From the IMG/VR virus record IMGVR_UViG_3300042691_025948, positions 1-24,399 of that record: 24,399 nt of DNA. One strand, given 5' to 3'. Positions within the stretch are counted from its first letter, which is position 1. Each line of letters begins with the position of its first letter. A program made the translations under genes and the position numbers. Positions 14,499-21,325 of this stretch are shown here, in pieces. Origin of the DNA: a virus. The notes beneath the pieces were generated by a model. It searched no databases. It was not told the origin of the DNA and saw only the letters and a list, made by a program, of their open reading frames with translations.

Positions 14499-16307
14499 AT
14501 GGCCGAAACCGTACCTCTTACTTGGACCTCTCCCGCAGCCGAAACCGGCGCGAGCGATCAGACGTTTCCCGCGACTCGCGGCGAGGCGCTTTCGTTGGTG
14601 CTTGCGCAGGTCGCCGGCGCTGGTCGTGATCTTGTCGGCACGGAGGACGTGCGGCTCTATGTCGGGCGCTACGGTCAGCAGCCGGCGCTGAACATCGCCG
14701 CGACGATCGACGATGAAGAGCAGACGGTGACGGCCGCGATCACGACGAGCCAGACGGCTTCACTGCCGGCCGATACTTGGCCGTGGCAAGTGATTGATGA
14801 GACAAACCATGAGCTTCTTGCGTCGGGCGTGATGGAGCTGCGGGAGAATCTTTCGCTCGGCTCCGGCCCGGCGCCCACCCTGCTCGACCTGTACGTGCCG
14901 ATCGCGCGCACCATCACCATCAACGGCACGACCTACGACCTGTCGGCGAATCGGTCGTGGACGATCACGACGTTTTCTGGCGCGTTCGGCGATTTGACTG
15001 GCAAGCCCACAACGCTGGCCGGCTACGGCATCACGGACGCGGCGACGTCGGCGGCGTTGGATGCGAAGCTTAGCCTCGCCGGCGGCACGATGACCGGCAA
15101 CGTCGCCTTTAGCGGCGGAAGCTCCGTCATCACCGACGGCACGAACACCAGCATCGACCCGTATAACCGAAAGCTATCCGACGGCACGACACCGACGCTG
15201 GATTGGTTTAATGCCCGTCTGCAAAATGGTTCCTGGGACATCGCTTACTCGTATTCCGCGATCGCGAGCTACGGCATCGCCTTTCCCTCCGGCTCTCTCA
15301 TCACCGACGGCACGAACACCAGTATCGACCCAGTCTACCGAACCCTAAACGCCTCGGACAACAGCCTGTCGGTCGATTGGAGCTCCCGAACACTAAACGA
15401 CGCCAATGGCAATAGTGTGTTGACCTGGGCCAACGGCTATCTTGACATGGGATTGAGTGCGATTTTTTCCAACGGCTACGTCTCCATCGACCCATATCGC
15501 CGCAGTCTCAACGGCCCCTCCGGCGGGGTCAGTCTCAACTGGGAAAACGACGGGTATATCATCCCAGCAGCTCCGACCAGCGATCCAAGCGAAGCCGGTG
15601 CGATGTGGAAAAGCAACGGCTTTTTCGTCGTCAGCGAAGGCAACCCGTTTCCCGTCGGCGTTGCGATTGGCGGAACGGGTCTTTCCTCCGCAACCGCCTA
15701 CGCCGTCCTCTGCGGCGGGACGACTTCGACCGGTGCCCTTCAGCCAGTCGCGTCAGTCGGCACGGCCGGGCAAGTTCTGACGAGCAACGGGGCCGGGGCG
15801 TTGCCGACGTTTCAGGACGTCTCCGCCGGCGCTCGAAATCTCTGGATTCCAGCCGCTGCGATGATTCCCCGCGTCACCAACGGGCCTGGTGTCAACGCAA
15901 GCGAAGGCGGCTCGAACCGGGCCAATTACGACACGCTCGACTTCGACACGACCACGCAGGAATACGCCCAGTTCATGGCTGTCATGCCGTCAAACTACGC
16001 CGGCGGAACCGTGACGGCTCGGTTCTTCTGGACCGCTGATTCCGGCTCAGGAACAGTGCAATTTCAGCTTGCCGGGCGTGCCTTGGCGGACGACGACGCC
16101 ATCGACACGGCTCGCGGCACGGCGGTGGGCGTCTCCGACACGCTTCTAGCGGCTGGCGACCTGCATCGCACGGCGGCGACGTCCGCGATCACGATCACCG
16201 GCAGTCCGGCGGCAAACGCTCTTGTCCTGTTCGAGGTGTCCAGAGACGTGGCCAGCGACAATCTCGGCGTTGACGCTCGGCTTCTCGGGGTGGAGGTGTC
16301 GTTCTGA
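14499..16307 (+). CDS. Tail fibre protein
   Basis: This 602-aa protein begins at ATG 14499 with AGAAGGGA upstream. Residues 1-120 form a beta domain (VPLTWTSPAAETGASDQTFPATRGEALSLVLAQ) that may dock on the tail. Around 155-205 the run 'FGDLTGKPTTLAGYGITDAATSAALDAKLSLAGGTMTGNV' is a very common phage fibre motif. Residues about 205-380 hold short repeats of the type ITDGTNTSIDP...LSVDWSSRTL, suggestive of a trimeric beta-helix shaft; the repeat is also visible in DNA. The C-terminal 130 residues (RNLWIPAAAMIPRVTNGPGVNASEGGSNRANYDTLDFDTTTQEYAQF) are a probable jelly-roll tip. The function is receptor contact. Confidence 0.85.
   Translation: MAETVPLTWTSPAAETGASDQTFPATRGEALSLVLAQVAGAGRDLVGTEDVRLYVGRYGQQPALNIAATIDDEEQTVTAAITTSQTASLPADTWPWQVIDETNHELLASGVMELRENLSLGSGPAPTLLDLYVPIARTITINGTTYDLSANRSWTITTFSGAFGDLTGKPTTLAGYGITDAATSAALDAKLSLAGGTMTGNVAFSGGSSVITDGTNTSIDPYNRKLSDGTTPTLDWFNARLQNGSWDIAYSYSAIASYGIAFPSGSLITDGTNTSIDPVYRTLNASDNSLSVDWSSRTLNDANGNSVLTWANGYLDMGLSAIFSNGYVSIDPYRRSLNGPSGGVSLNWENDGYIIPAAPTSDPSEAGAMWKSNGFFVVSEGNPFPVGVAIGGTGLSSATAYAVLCGGTTSTGALQPVASVGTAGQVLTSNGAGALPTFQDVSAGARNLWIPAAAMIPRVTNGPGVNASEGGSNRANYDTLDFDTTTQEYAQFMAVMPSNYAGGTVTARFFWTADSGSGTVQFQLAGRALADDDAIDTARGTAVGVSDTLLAAGDLHRTAATSAITITGSPAANALVLFEVSRDVASDNLGVDARLLGVEVSF
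15127..15160 (+). repeat. 34-bp direct repeat in fibre gene, first copy
   Basis: Matches 15298-15331 at 33 of 34 positions and encodes the repeated VITDGTNTSIDP/LITDGTNTSIDP segment. The two copies are 171 bp (57 codons) apart, so recombination between them would keep frame and change shaft length. Confidence 0.8.
15298..15331 (+). repeat. 34-bp direct repeat in fibre gene, second copy
   Basis: Second copy of the repeat at 15127-15160, in the same reading frame; the single difference is a synonymous C to T in the Ser codon. Confidence 0.8.
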
Positions 16308-16993
16308 TGCTCACGCGACGCCAACGACACTTGAACCCGGCATCCTGCGGCGCAGTCATTGCGCTCGACGCCCGCTTCCTCACCGGCTTCGCGGACGGTG
16401 ATGCTGTGGAAACGTGGACGGGGAGGTCGGGCACGTCGAATAACGCTACGCAATCGTCGGCCGGCAACAGGCCGACGTTCAAAGCGGCTGTCCTTAACGG
16501 ACAGGCAACGGTGAGATTCGGATCGAATCAATACATGGAGATCGCGTCTATCTCATCAATCGTGCCAAGCGCGGCGACCGTCGTCATGGCCTATTACTCT
16601 CCGGACGCTAGTCGATTCTTACTCTCGACGAACATTGCGGATTCGTGGGATCGTTATTCCGGGGACGGATATTCGTACCCGTCCGTCTGCCATGATTCCT
16701 CGGGCAACAAACGGCAACAACAGTACGACCAGGTAGCTTCAAGCGTGACGGAAATTCAGTCTCAGGTAATCAGCTCGACGTTTCAACTGTTCCGTAACGG
16801 CGTGGCGTCGTCGCTGAACGCGAATCCTTACGGATTCGTCGATTCGGTCGCAACGCTCGGCAGGGGTTCGGGAGGCTTCAACGCCGCTCTGGATTTTGGC
16901 GCGTGCATCGTTGTTCCGTCTGCCGTATCCGCCGCCGTCCGCAAGCGACTCGAACAATCGCTGGCCGCGTCGTTCAGAATCGCCGCGGCGTGA
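16307..16993 (+). CDS. Concanavalin/LamG-like receptor-binding candidate
   Basis: This 228-aa protein shows the jelly-roll lectin signature DGDAVETWTGRSGTSNNATQSSAGNRPTFKAAVLNGQATVRFGSNQYMEI (about residues 25-75), then FQLFRNGVASSLNANPYGF and SVATLGRGSGGFNAALDFGACIVVPSAVSAAVRKRLEQSLA, the usual end of a LamG-type fold with its terminal helix. Such proteins near the fibre genes typically bind surface sugars. Its start overlaps the fibre stop by one base (TGATG), implying co-translation, perhaps as a fibre tip or a chaperone-dependent partner. No signal peptide. Confidence 0.75.
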   Translation: MLTRRQRHLNPASCGAVIALDARFLTGFADGDAVETWTGRSGTSNNATQSSAGNRPTFKAAVLNGQATVRFGSNQYMEIASISSIVPSAATVVMAYYSPDASRFLLSTNIADSWDRYSGDGYSYPSVCHDSSGNKRQQQYDQVASSVTEIQSQVISSTFQLFRNGVASSLNANPYGFVDSVATLGRGSGGFNAALDFGACIVVPSAVSAAVRKRLEQSLAASFRIAAA

Positions 16994-17027
16994 TGACGAG
17001 TTCGCCGAAACCCTGCTCGACGCCGCA

Positions 17028-17150
17028 ATGATCAGCGCGGCGTGCGTGATCCTGGCTCTCGCGGCCGTTGTCGTCGTGCCGGTCGCAATCGCGGCGTTTT
17101 GTTGGGATATGTGGTGGCGCCCACTTTTACGTGCCAGTGAACAAACGTAG
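17028..17150 (+). CDS. Possible 40-aa membrane peptide
   Basis: From ATG 17028 the frame encodes MISAACVILALAAVVVVPVAIAAFCWDMWWRPLLRASEQT: a single strongly hydrophobic span followed by an aromatic interface and a basic tail, which is holin-like in general character. It has no convincing ribosome site, and its last 9 codons fall in the repeated leader element (copy B), whose sequence is conserved for another reason. It could be a real lysis peptide preceding the peptidase, or chance. I cannot decide from sequence alone. Confidence 0.35.
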   Translation: MISAACVILALAAVVVVPVAIAAFCWDMWWRPLLRASEQT

Positions 17151-17190
17151 ATCAACAATGAACGGCTTTACGTTTCTGAGGTTCACCTAA
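17124..17190 (+). promoter_or_regulatory. Late-module leader element, copy B (lysis module)
   Basis: Bases 17124-17161 repeat 83-120 with one mismatch. As in copy A, TTTTAC lies 17 bp before TAGATC. The ATG inside (17158) opens a 10-codon frame MNGFTFLRFT whose stop TAA (17188-17190) directly abuts the ATG of the peptidase gene (17191), the arrangement seen when translation of a leader feeds into the next gene. A GAGG ribosome site for the peptidase gene lies inside this short frame. Promoter versus leader function is unresolved. Confidence 0.6.
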
Positions 17191-17928
17191 ATGATCTTAA
17201 TGCTTCGCATCGCCGCCGTGGTGCTGGCGTTCCTTTTGGGCGGCGGCGTCTATATCCCCTTCAAGGACGACGGCGCAAAGCAGCCGAACGAGCCGGCTCG
17301 CCGGCGGCCGATCTTTCCGCTTCGCCGGCCAATCCTTGAGCCGGCCGAGGCGGCGGCGCGCGGCGGCACGACGTCGCCAGACGGCAAGGAAGAGATTCAG
17401 TGCGACCTACCAAAGCAGTTCCATTTGAAGAACGTCGGCGGCACGGATGGCGCCGGCCTGTGCGTGTGGGCGAGCATGCAGCACACGGCGACATGGCAAC
17501 GAATCCCGGCGATTGACGGCGTCTTCAAGTACATGCAAACTCAGCGCGGCGGCGGCTGGCCGGATCGGGTCGACAAGGTCGTGCCGGTGATGGCGCAGCG
17601 GAACAAGGAGGCGTCGCCCAAGTACATCCAGGTCGAGAGTCGAACCCCGCTGGAAGTCCTGAAACTGGCCTGCAAAACCGGCCGCATGCCGGGCGTGACC
17701 TACAGCTATTCGCCGACCGGCAACTATGGCGGCTCGTACATCGCGCACATGGTTTCGCTGGTTCATGCGTCGGATAACTGGTTTGCAATCCTCGACAACA
17801 ACTATCCGAATCAGATCGAGTGGATGGACCCTCAGACATTTTTGAAGGTGCACACTCGCAACGGGCGAGAGCTGGGGTGGTCGTACACGTTCTTGAGCGA
17901 TCCGCCCCCGCCCCCGCCCTGCAACTGA
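17191..17928 (+). CDS. Secreted papain/C39-like cysteine peptidase
   Basis: This 245-aa protein opens with an N-terminal hydrophobic span (residues 1-24, LMLRIAAVVLAFLLGGGVYIPF) and then a Pro/Arg-rich linker, so the catalytic part is outside the cytoplasmic membrane or membrane-tethered. Candidate catalytic residues are Cys91 in GAGLCVWASMQH at the start of a helix, His186 in SYIAHMVSLVH, and Asp202/Asn203 in WFAILDNNYP, the Cys-His-Asn/Asp order of papain-like and C39 peptidases. It ends in a poly-Pro tail. As first gene of the module after the fibres, an endolysin-like peptide cross-link hydrolase is the simplest reading; a protein-processing peptidase is the alternative. The fold call is by motif, not by alignment. 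Confidence 0.62.
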   Translation: MILMLRIAAVVLAFLLGGGVYIPFKDDGAKQPNEPARRRPIFPLRRPILEPAEAAARGGTTSPDGKEEIQCDLPKQFHLKNVGGTDGAGLCVWASMQHTATWQRIPAIDGVFKYMQTQRGGGWPDRVDKVVPVMAQRNKEASPKYIQVESRTPLEVLKLACKTGRMPGVTYSYSPTGNYGGSYIAHMVSLVHASDNWFAILDNNYPNQIEWMDPQTFLKVHTRNGRELGWSYTFLSDPPPPPPCN

Positions 17929-17967
17929 TTGATTTAAGTTTTGATCACTCGAAAGGTAGGTGCTCTC

Positions 17968-18753
17968 ATGCGATGGTTTGGGTTTGCTTTGGTGGCGGCG
18001 GCTCTTGCCGCTCTATTCCTCGCGCCGGCGTGCGCGCAAACGGTGTGCGGCGGCGGGCAATGCTGGAAGGTGTCGCCGACCCGCGGCGGCGTCTTCGTCA
18101 GTCCAACCGAATACCACGAGGCGGGTAGGGTCTACTTCCGCCAGGCCGACGGCGTTTTCCGTGAATCGCCCCAACCGCCGCCCAAGGTCGAGAAGTCTTA
18201 CGAAGGCCCGCTGCCTACCGGTGTTGAGAAAGACAAGCTTTCCAGTGGTGAAAGCTACACGATCAATGGGGTGAAGGTTGAGCGATCGGCGATTGTGCAA
18301 TCTCTCATCGGCGACAAGCAGCCTCAAGACGCGCTGTCTGATGACTCGATCGAGTTGTCGGTATCGGTGTTTGCTCCGACAGCGACGGAGGCCCGCAAGG
18401 TGGCCGACGAACTGAAGGCCAGTATCGGCGACGCCGGCTTCCGTTTCTGGTACGGCACGCCCGACGACTGGGCCGGCAAGCCGGCAGGCTTCGTCACGAC
18501 CGGCAACCCGACAATCTACTGTCAGGCTCCGAGCGGCCGCGTGCTTCACCGGCAAGACGATTACAGCGGAGGCGCCGAGGCGGCGGCCGAGGCGATCCGC
18601 AAAGCTCGCAGCGACTACGACCCGGCCAAGGATCCCGACAGACGGCAGGCGAGTTTGCCACTGCCCGGCGGCCTGTCGCTCAACCTGATCATCGGCCTCA
18701 TTCTGGCGGCGGCCGTGGCGTACTTCACACGATCCAAGGCGCCGGCCAGCTAA
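17968..18753 (+). CDS. Membrane-anchored thioredoxin-fold-like protein
   Basis: This 261-aa protein carries a signal peptide (1-23, ending APACAQ) and a C-terminal membrane span (236-253, SLNLIIGLILAAAVAYF) with a short basic tail, so the body is outside the cytoplasm. Residues about 127-212 look like a thioredoxin fold: strand IELSVSVFAP, helix ATEARKVADELKAS, then GNPTIYCQAPSGRVLHRQDDYSGGAEAAAEAIRKA, where Pro181 would be the cis-proline, followed by the strand pair and last helix. The redox CxxC is absent. The N-terminal part has CGGGQC (27-32). ATG 17968 follows GGTAGG; a TTG at 17941 would spoil the signal peptide. The role is unknown; it may be a spanin-like or envelope-scaffold part of lysis. 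Confidence 0.55.
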   Translation: MRWFGFALVAAALAALFLAPACAQTVCGGGQCWKVSPTRGGVFVSPTEYHEAGRVYFRQADGVFRESPQPPPKVEKSYEGPLPTGVEKDKLSSGESYTINGVKVERSAIVQSLIGDKQPQDALSDDSIELSVSVFAPTATEARKVADELKASIGDAGFRFWYGTPDDWAGKPAGFVTTGNPTIYCQAPSGRVLHRQDDYSGGAEAAAEAIRKARSDYDPAKDPDRRQASLPLPGGLSLNLIIGLILAAAVAYFTRSKAPAS

Positions 18754-18802
18754 GCGGCGGCCGGCCTCACCCTCACAACCTTCAACCGAAAGGCGTAACC
18801 CT

Positions 18803-19138
18803 GTGGCTCTGTCTCCCGAGATCCTGCAAACCCTCGTCTATGTTGGCCTCGTCCTGGCCGGCGTCGCGCTCAAGCAGTTTTTCCCCTCGGTCAAGTTGCC
18901 GACGCCGACCCCGCCCAACCCGGCGGCCCCGCCGAAGTCGCTCCGCGACCAGCTCGCCGAGATCCTGCCCGACCTGCTTGAGCAACTGCTCCGCAAGCGC
19001 GAACAGGCGGCGCCGGTGTTTCAGGCTGTCGCCGAGGGCGAGCCAAAGCCGATCGCGTCCCCGGCAATCAGCGTATCGACCAGCCTGCATACGATCTCGA
19101 TTTCCGAGACCGGGGCGGTCGCCGTCTCGGTGAAGTGA
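18803..19138 (+). CDS. Small membrane protein, N-terminal span
   Basis: This 111-aa protein starts with GTG at 18803 after AAAGG. Residues 8-27 (LQTLVYVGLVLAGVALKQFF) form one membrane span, then a Pro-rich linker (KLPTPTPPNPAAPPKS, 31-46), an amphipathic helix (LRDQLAEILPDLLEQLLRKREQAAPVFQAV, 47-76) and a beta C-terminus (SVSTSLHTISISETGAVAVSVK). It lies directly after the thioredoxin-fold-like membrane protein and overlaps the next start by one base. The layout (span, proline-rich spacer, helix) suits an inner-membrane component of a lysis or envelope complex, but I do not recognise the family. Confidence 0.6.
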   Translation: MALSPEILQTLVYVGLVLAGVALKQFFPSVKLPTPTPPNPAAPPKSLRDQLAEILPDLLEQLLRKREQAAPVFQAVAEGEPKPIASPAISVSTSLHTISISETGAVAVSVK

Positions 19139-19452
19139 TGCCGACGCAAACTTACATCGACGAAGCTCTCGCGGTTGTTCGCAGCAACCGCGAGAACGTC
19201 TACGGCCGGCCTGACCAGAACTTCCGCGCCATCGCGGCGCTCTGGTCGGCTTGGCTGACGGTTCGTCTGCGGCATGAGGTGCAGCTTGATCCGGCCGATG
19301 TCGGGCATCTGATGATTCTGATGAAAGAGGCCCGCATCGCGAACCAGCCCGCACACCGCGATTCCCACGTAGACATCGCCGGCTACCTGGAATGCGTCAA
19401 CGTCTGCCACAACCTGGCCGAGGCCGAATGCGAACAAAAAGTAAGCCGTTGA
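19138..19452 (+). CDS. DUF6378-like phage protein
   Basis: This 104-aa protein matches the pattern I associate with DUF6378: 'I-x-E-A-x-x-x-V...R-x-x-x-Y-G-x-P-x-x-N-F-x-x-I-A-x-L-W-S-A-x-L', here YIDEALAVVRSNRENVYGRPDQNFRAIAALWSAWL, then DVGHLMILMKEARIA and HRDSHVDIAGYLE. The function is unknown; the all-helical layout with conserved acidic and His residues (D-x-x-H-x-x-I-L-M-K, H-R-D-S-H-x-D-I-A-G-Y) recalls MazG-type nucleotide pyrophosphohydrolases, but that relation is my inference. ATG 19138 overlaps the previous stop; GTG 19135 would add one residue. Confidence 0.78.
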   Translation: MPTQTYIDEALAVVRSNRENVYGRPDQNFRAIAALWSAWLTVRLRHEVQLDPADVGHLMILMKEARIANQPAHRDSHVDIAGYLECVNVCHNLAEAECEQKVSR

Positions 19453-20315
19453 GCTGGACAGCTCAGCGGCTGCACTCCAACGTTTTCACGGTCACGATGC
19501 CGTTTCGCGGCGCTGACGGCTGGGAGGCGTGGACGCTTTGCACATCTGATCGGCACTGGGACAACCCGAAAAGCAACCTCGACCTGCAACGCTACCACCT
19601 TCGCCAGGCGGCTGAGCGCGGCGCGTCGGTGATTGACCTTGGCGACTTCTTTTGCGCGATGCAGGGCAAGTACGACAAGCGTTCCAGCAAGGGCGACGTC
19701 CGGCCCGAACATCAGCGCGGTGACTACCTCGACCGGCTGGTTTCGACGGCAGCCGACTGGCTTAAGCCCTACAAGCGACACTTCGTCATGATCGCTTCTG
19801 GAAACCACGAGCAGTCCATCAAGGACCGCCACGAGACCGACCTCATTGAGCGCCTCTGCGCTTTGCTCAACGCCGACGGCGCCAGCGTTTGGCACGGTGG
19901 GTTTGGCGGCTGGGTCATGTTCCGCTTTCGGCCGACGCACGGCGGCGGCTGGCACTCGGTCAAGCTGCACTACGACCACGGCTATGGCGGCGGCGGGCCG
20001 GTGACCAGGGACGTGATCCAGGCGCAGCGCCGAGCGGTGTACCTGCCGGACGCCGACATCGTGCTCAGCGGGCACACTCACGATAAATGGGTGCTCTACC
20101 ACACGCAAGCACGGCTCTCGCCCAAGGGCGTGCCGTACCTGCGAGAACAGGCCCACGCCAAGGTGCCGACCTACAAAGAGGAATACGGCGCCGGCGCGTG
20201 CGGCTGGCACGCTCGCCGCGGAGCCCCGCCCAAGCCGACCGGCGGCCTGTGGATACGCTGGTACTGGTCGAGCCGCGAGCATCGCATCAAATTCGAGCTG
20301 ACCCCCACCGATTGA
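19428..20315 (+). CDS. Metallophosphoesterase
   Basis: This 295-aa protein has the complete calcineurin-type dimetal motif set: SDRHWD with Asp41 and His43, LGD with Asp73, GNHE at 125-128, an HYDH cluster at 181-184, and GHTH at 215-218. It hydrolyses phosphoesters, and in phages such enzymes are nucleases or nucleotide phosphatases; the substrate here is not evident. It overlaps the DUF6378-like gene by 25 nt, so the two are likely a functional pair, possibly for nucleotide-pool control late in infection. ATG 19428 with GAGG 5 nt upstream is preferred over an earlier ATG (19392). Confidence 0.85.
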   Translation: MRTKSKPLSWTAQRLHSNVFTVTMPFRGADGWEAWTLCTSDRHWDNPKSNLDLQRYHLRQAAERGASVIDLGDFFCAMQGKYDKRSSKGDVRPEHQRGDYLDRLVSTAADWLKPYKRHFVMIASGNHEQSIKDRHETDLIERLCALLNADGASVWHGGFGGWVMFRFRPTHGGGWHSVKLHYDHGYGGGGPVTRDVIQAQRRAVYLPDADIVLSGHTHDKWVLYHTQARLSPKGVPYLREQAHAKVPTYKEEYGAGACGWHARRGAPPKPTGGLWIRWYWSSREHRIKFELTPTD

Positions 20316-20321
20316 CACCGT

Positions 20322-20342
20322 GAAAAAACTTTGGATTTTTTC
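20322..20342 (+). terminator. A6/T6 hairpin after the metallophosphoesterase gene
   Basis: G-A6 (20322-20328) pairs with T6-C (20336-20342), leaving a 7-nt loop. It is weak as a terminator, but is placed 7 nt after the stop at 20315. The same A/T-rich block lies at about -48 to -66 relative to the next promoter and could serve as an UP element instead. Confidence 0.4.
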
Positions 20343-20353
20343 CCGGTTTGCTG

Positions 20354-20396
20354 TTGACGTTTAACCGATATCGGTTAAACTAGAAGTGTTGAGTGA
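20354..20396 (+). promoter_or_regulatory. Early promoter 1 with palindromic operator
   Basis: TTGACG (20354-20359) and TAAACT (20376-20381) form a sigma70 -35/-10 pair with a 16-bp spacer. The spacer and part of the -10 are a perfect 20-bp palindrome, TTTAACCGATATCGGTTAAA (20360-20379), so a dimeric repressor bound there would block RNA polymerase. The same unit recurs at 21238. The following gene starts at 20456, giving about a 68-nt leader. Confidence 0.78.
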
Positions 20397-20455
20397 GTCG
20401 CATGTCGCGACGAACCGACAAGTCGCCGGGTGATGCCGGCAGGGGAGATACGAAG

Positions 20456-20818
20456 ATGACGACGACGACCAAAACTTATTCGATCTGCGACAGCAACAGC
20501 GGCGACAGCGGCTTGACGTTTTGTGAGTCCGTCGAGCGGATCGCTGAATGGTACGAGGACGCTGATTCGTGGGCCAACGGAGAGTCGGATGAGGCAATGA
20601 ATGCCGCCATCCGCGAGGCGATCGACAGCGTCGAGCAACCCGAGTCTGGAGACGTTGCAACGCTCCAAGACTACGCCGACTCGATTTGTGACGCTGTTGC
20701 CGTAGCGATGGGCGGCGAGCCATTTTACGGCCACGGCAACTACTACGTCTCAGCGGCGGATCGTATCGGCGTCGCCCTGAGGGTCGAGGAGGAGGCCGAG
20801 GACGAAGACGACGAGTGA
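20456..20818 (+). CDS. Hypothetical acidic protein
   Basis: This 120-aa protein is not recognised. It is strongly acidic, with many Asp/Glu (WYEDADSWANGESDEAMNAAIREAIDSVEQPESGDVATLQDYADSICDAVAVAMGGEPFYGHG) and a poly-acidic C-terminus (EEEAEDEDDE). Acidic compact phage proteins of this size often mimic DNA or bind host regulators, but that is speculation here. The start at 20456 follows GGGGAG; a GTG at 20393 would sit on the promoter's start point. It is the first gene of the palindromic promoter 1. Predicted to be mainly helical, with no membrane segment. Confidence 0.7.
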   Translation: MTTTTKTYSICDSNSGDSGLTFCESVERIAEWYEDADSWANGESDEAMNAAIREAIDSVEQPESGDVATLQDYADSICDAVAVAMGGEPFYGHGNYYVSAADRIGVALRVEEEAEDEDDE

Positions 20819-20834
20819 CACGATCTCCCGGCCC

Positions 20835-20860
20835 CCCCCGACCGGGTCACCAATCGGGGG
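20835..20860 (+). terminator. GC hairpin after the acidic-protein gene
   Basis: CCCCCGA (20835-20841) pairs with TCGGGGG (20854-20860) across a 12-nt loop, 17 nt after the stop. The following TGTTTGG is only mildly T-rich, so termination is possible but unproven. Confidence 0.4.
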
Positions 20861-20925
20861 TGTTTGGCGGCTAACGATTCCTTCCCCGCGCCCCACGGGC
20901 CATGTCCCCCCGAGGTGTAAGGTTC

Positions 20926-20962
20926 AGCAAGCAAAGGAGACGACGATGACCCTGAACCTGAC
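20926..20962 (+). repeat. Translation-start cassette, copy 1
   Basis: 37-bp segment matching 21289-21325 at 35 of 37 positions, covering AGCAARCAAAGGAGACGACG, the ATG, and the first five codons (encoding M-T/S-L-N-L-T). GTGTAAGGTT occurs a few bases upstream of both copies. It is a duplicated ribosome-binding and start region. Confidence 0.8.
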
Positions 20963-21155
20963 CGAAGGCCTGATTAACGGGGCAAAATCCCAGGAGGCCC
21001 GGCTGAAAGGTGAAATCGCTTCCCTTCAGGCGAAGATGGGAAGGTCGTCCCCAAGCCACCGAAAGTTTCTCGAAAAGTCGGTTAAGGAGTACGAAAAGAT
21101 GATCGAGGGTATCTCCCGGGAGCGTAAGAATCTCGAATCCGCCACCGACCGCTAA
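20946..21155 (+). CDS. Small coiled-coil protein
   Basis: This 69-aa protein is unrecognised. It starts at ATG 20946 after AAAGGAG. Apart from the first ten residues it is one long charged helix with heptad-like spacing (ARLKGEIASLQAKM, LEKSVKEYEKMIEGISRERKNLE), so it is probably a coiled-coil dimer. The N-terminus MTLNLTEG matches that of the gene at 21309 (MSLNLTTI). Product function unknown. No promoter is seen immediately upstream, so it is probably read from promoter 1. Confidence 0.68.
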   Translation: MTLNLTEGLINGAKSQEARLKGEIASLQAKMGRSSPSHRKFLEKSVKEYEKMIEGISRERKNLESATDR

Positions 21156-21237
21156 TGAGGCTTGCAGATGCAGCCGTGCAACGGGTGGTAGGGCTAAGCG
21201 GCACGAAAAAAAAACTTTTTTCGCCCCGTTTTTCCTC

Positions 21238-21280
21238 TTGACATTTAACCGATATCGGTTAAACTAGAAGTGTAAGGTTG
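21238..21280 (+). promoter_or_regulatory. Early promoter 2 with the same palindromic operator
   Basis: TTGACA (21238-21243) and TAAACT (21260-21265) with 16-bp spacing surround the identical 20-bp palindrome (21244-21263). The downstream bases AGAAGTGT are shared with promoter 1. A-tracts and T-tracts (A9 at 21206-21214, T6 at 21216-21221, T5 at 21229-21233) upstream resemble an UP element and may also form a terminator hairpin. Confidence 0.8.
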
Positions 21281-21288
21281 AACGACAC

Positions 21289-21325
21289 AGCAAACAAAGG
21301 AGACGACGATGAGCCTGAACCTGAC
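21289..21325 (+). repeat. Translation-start cassette, copy 2
   Basis: Second copy of the segment at 20926-20962, here immediately behind promoter 2. Confidence 0.8.

Noticed and set aside
20456-20818. Anti-CRISPR or DNA-mimic assignment for the acidic protein
   Set aside because: Acidity and size alone fit many phage proteins; there is no recognisable motif and no adjacent Aca-type evidence beyond a distant XRE gene.
21206-21233. Separate intrinsic terminator formed by A9/T6
   Set aside because: An all-A/U stem is weak and the position just upstream of the -35 box fits an UP element equally well, so it is described with the promoter instead.
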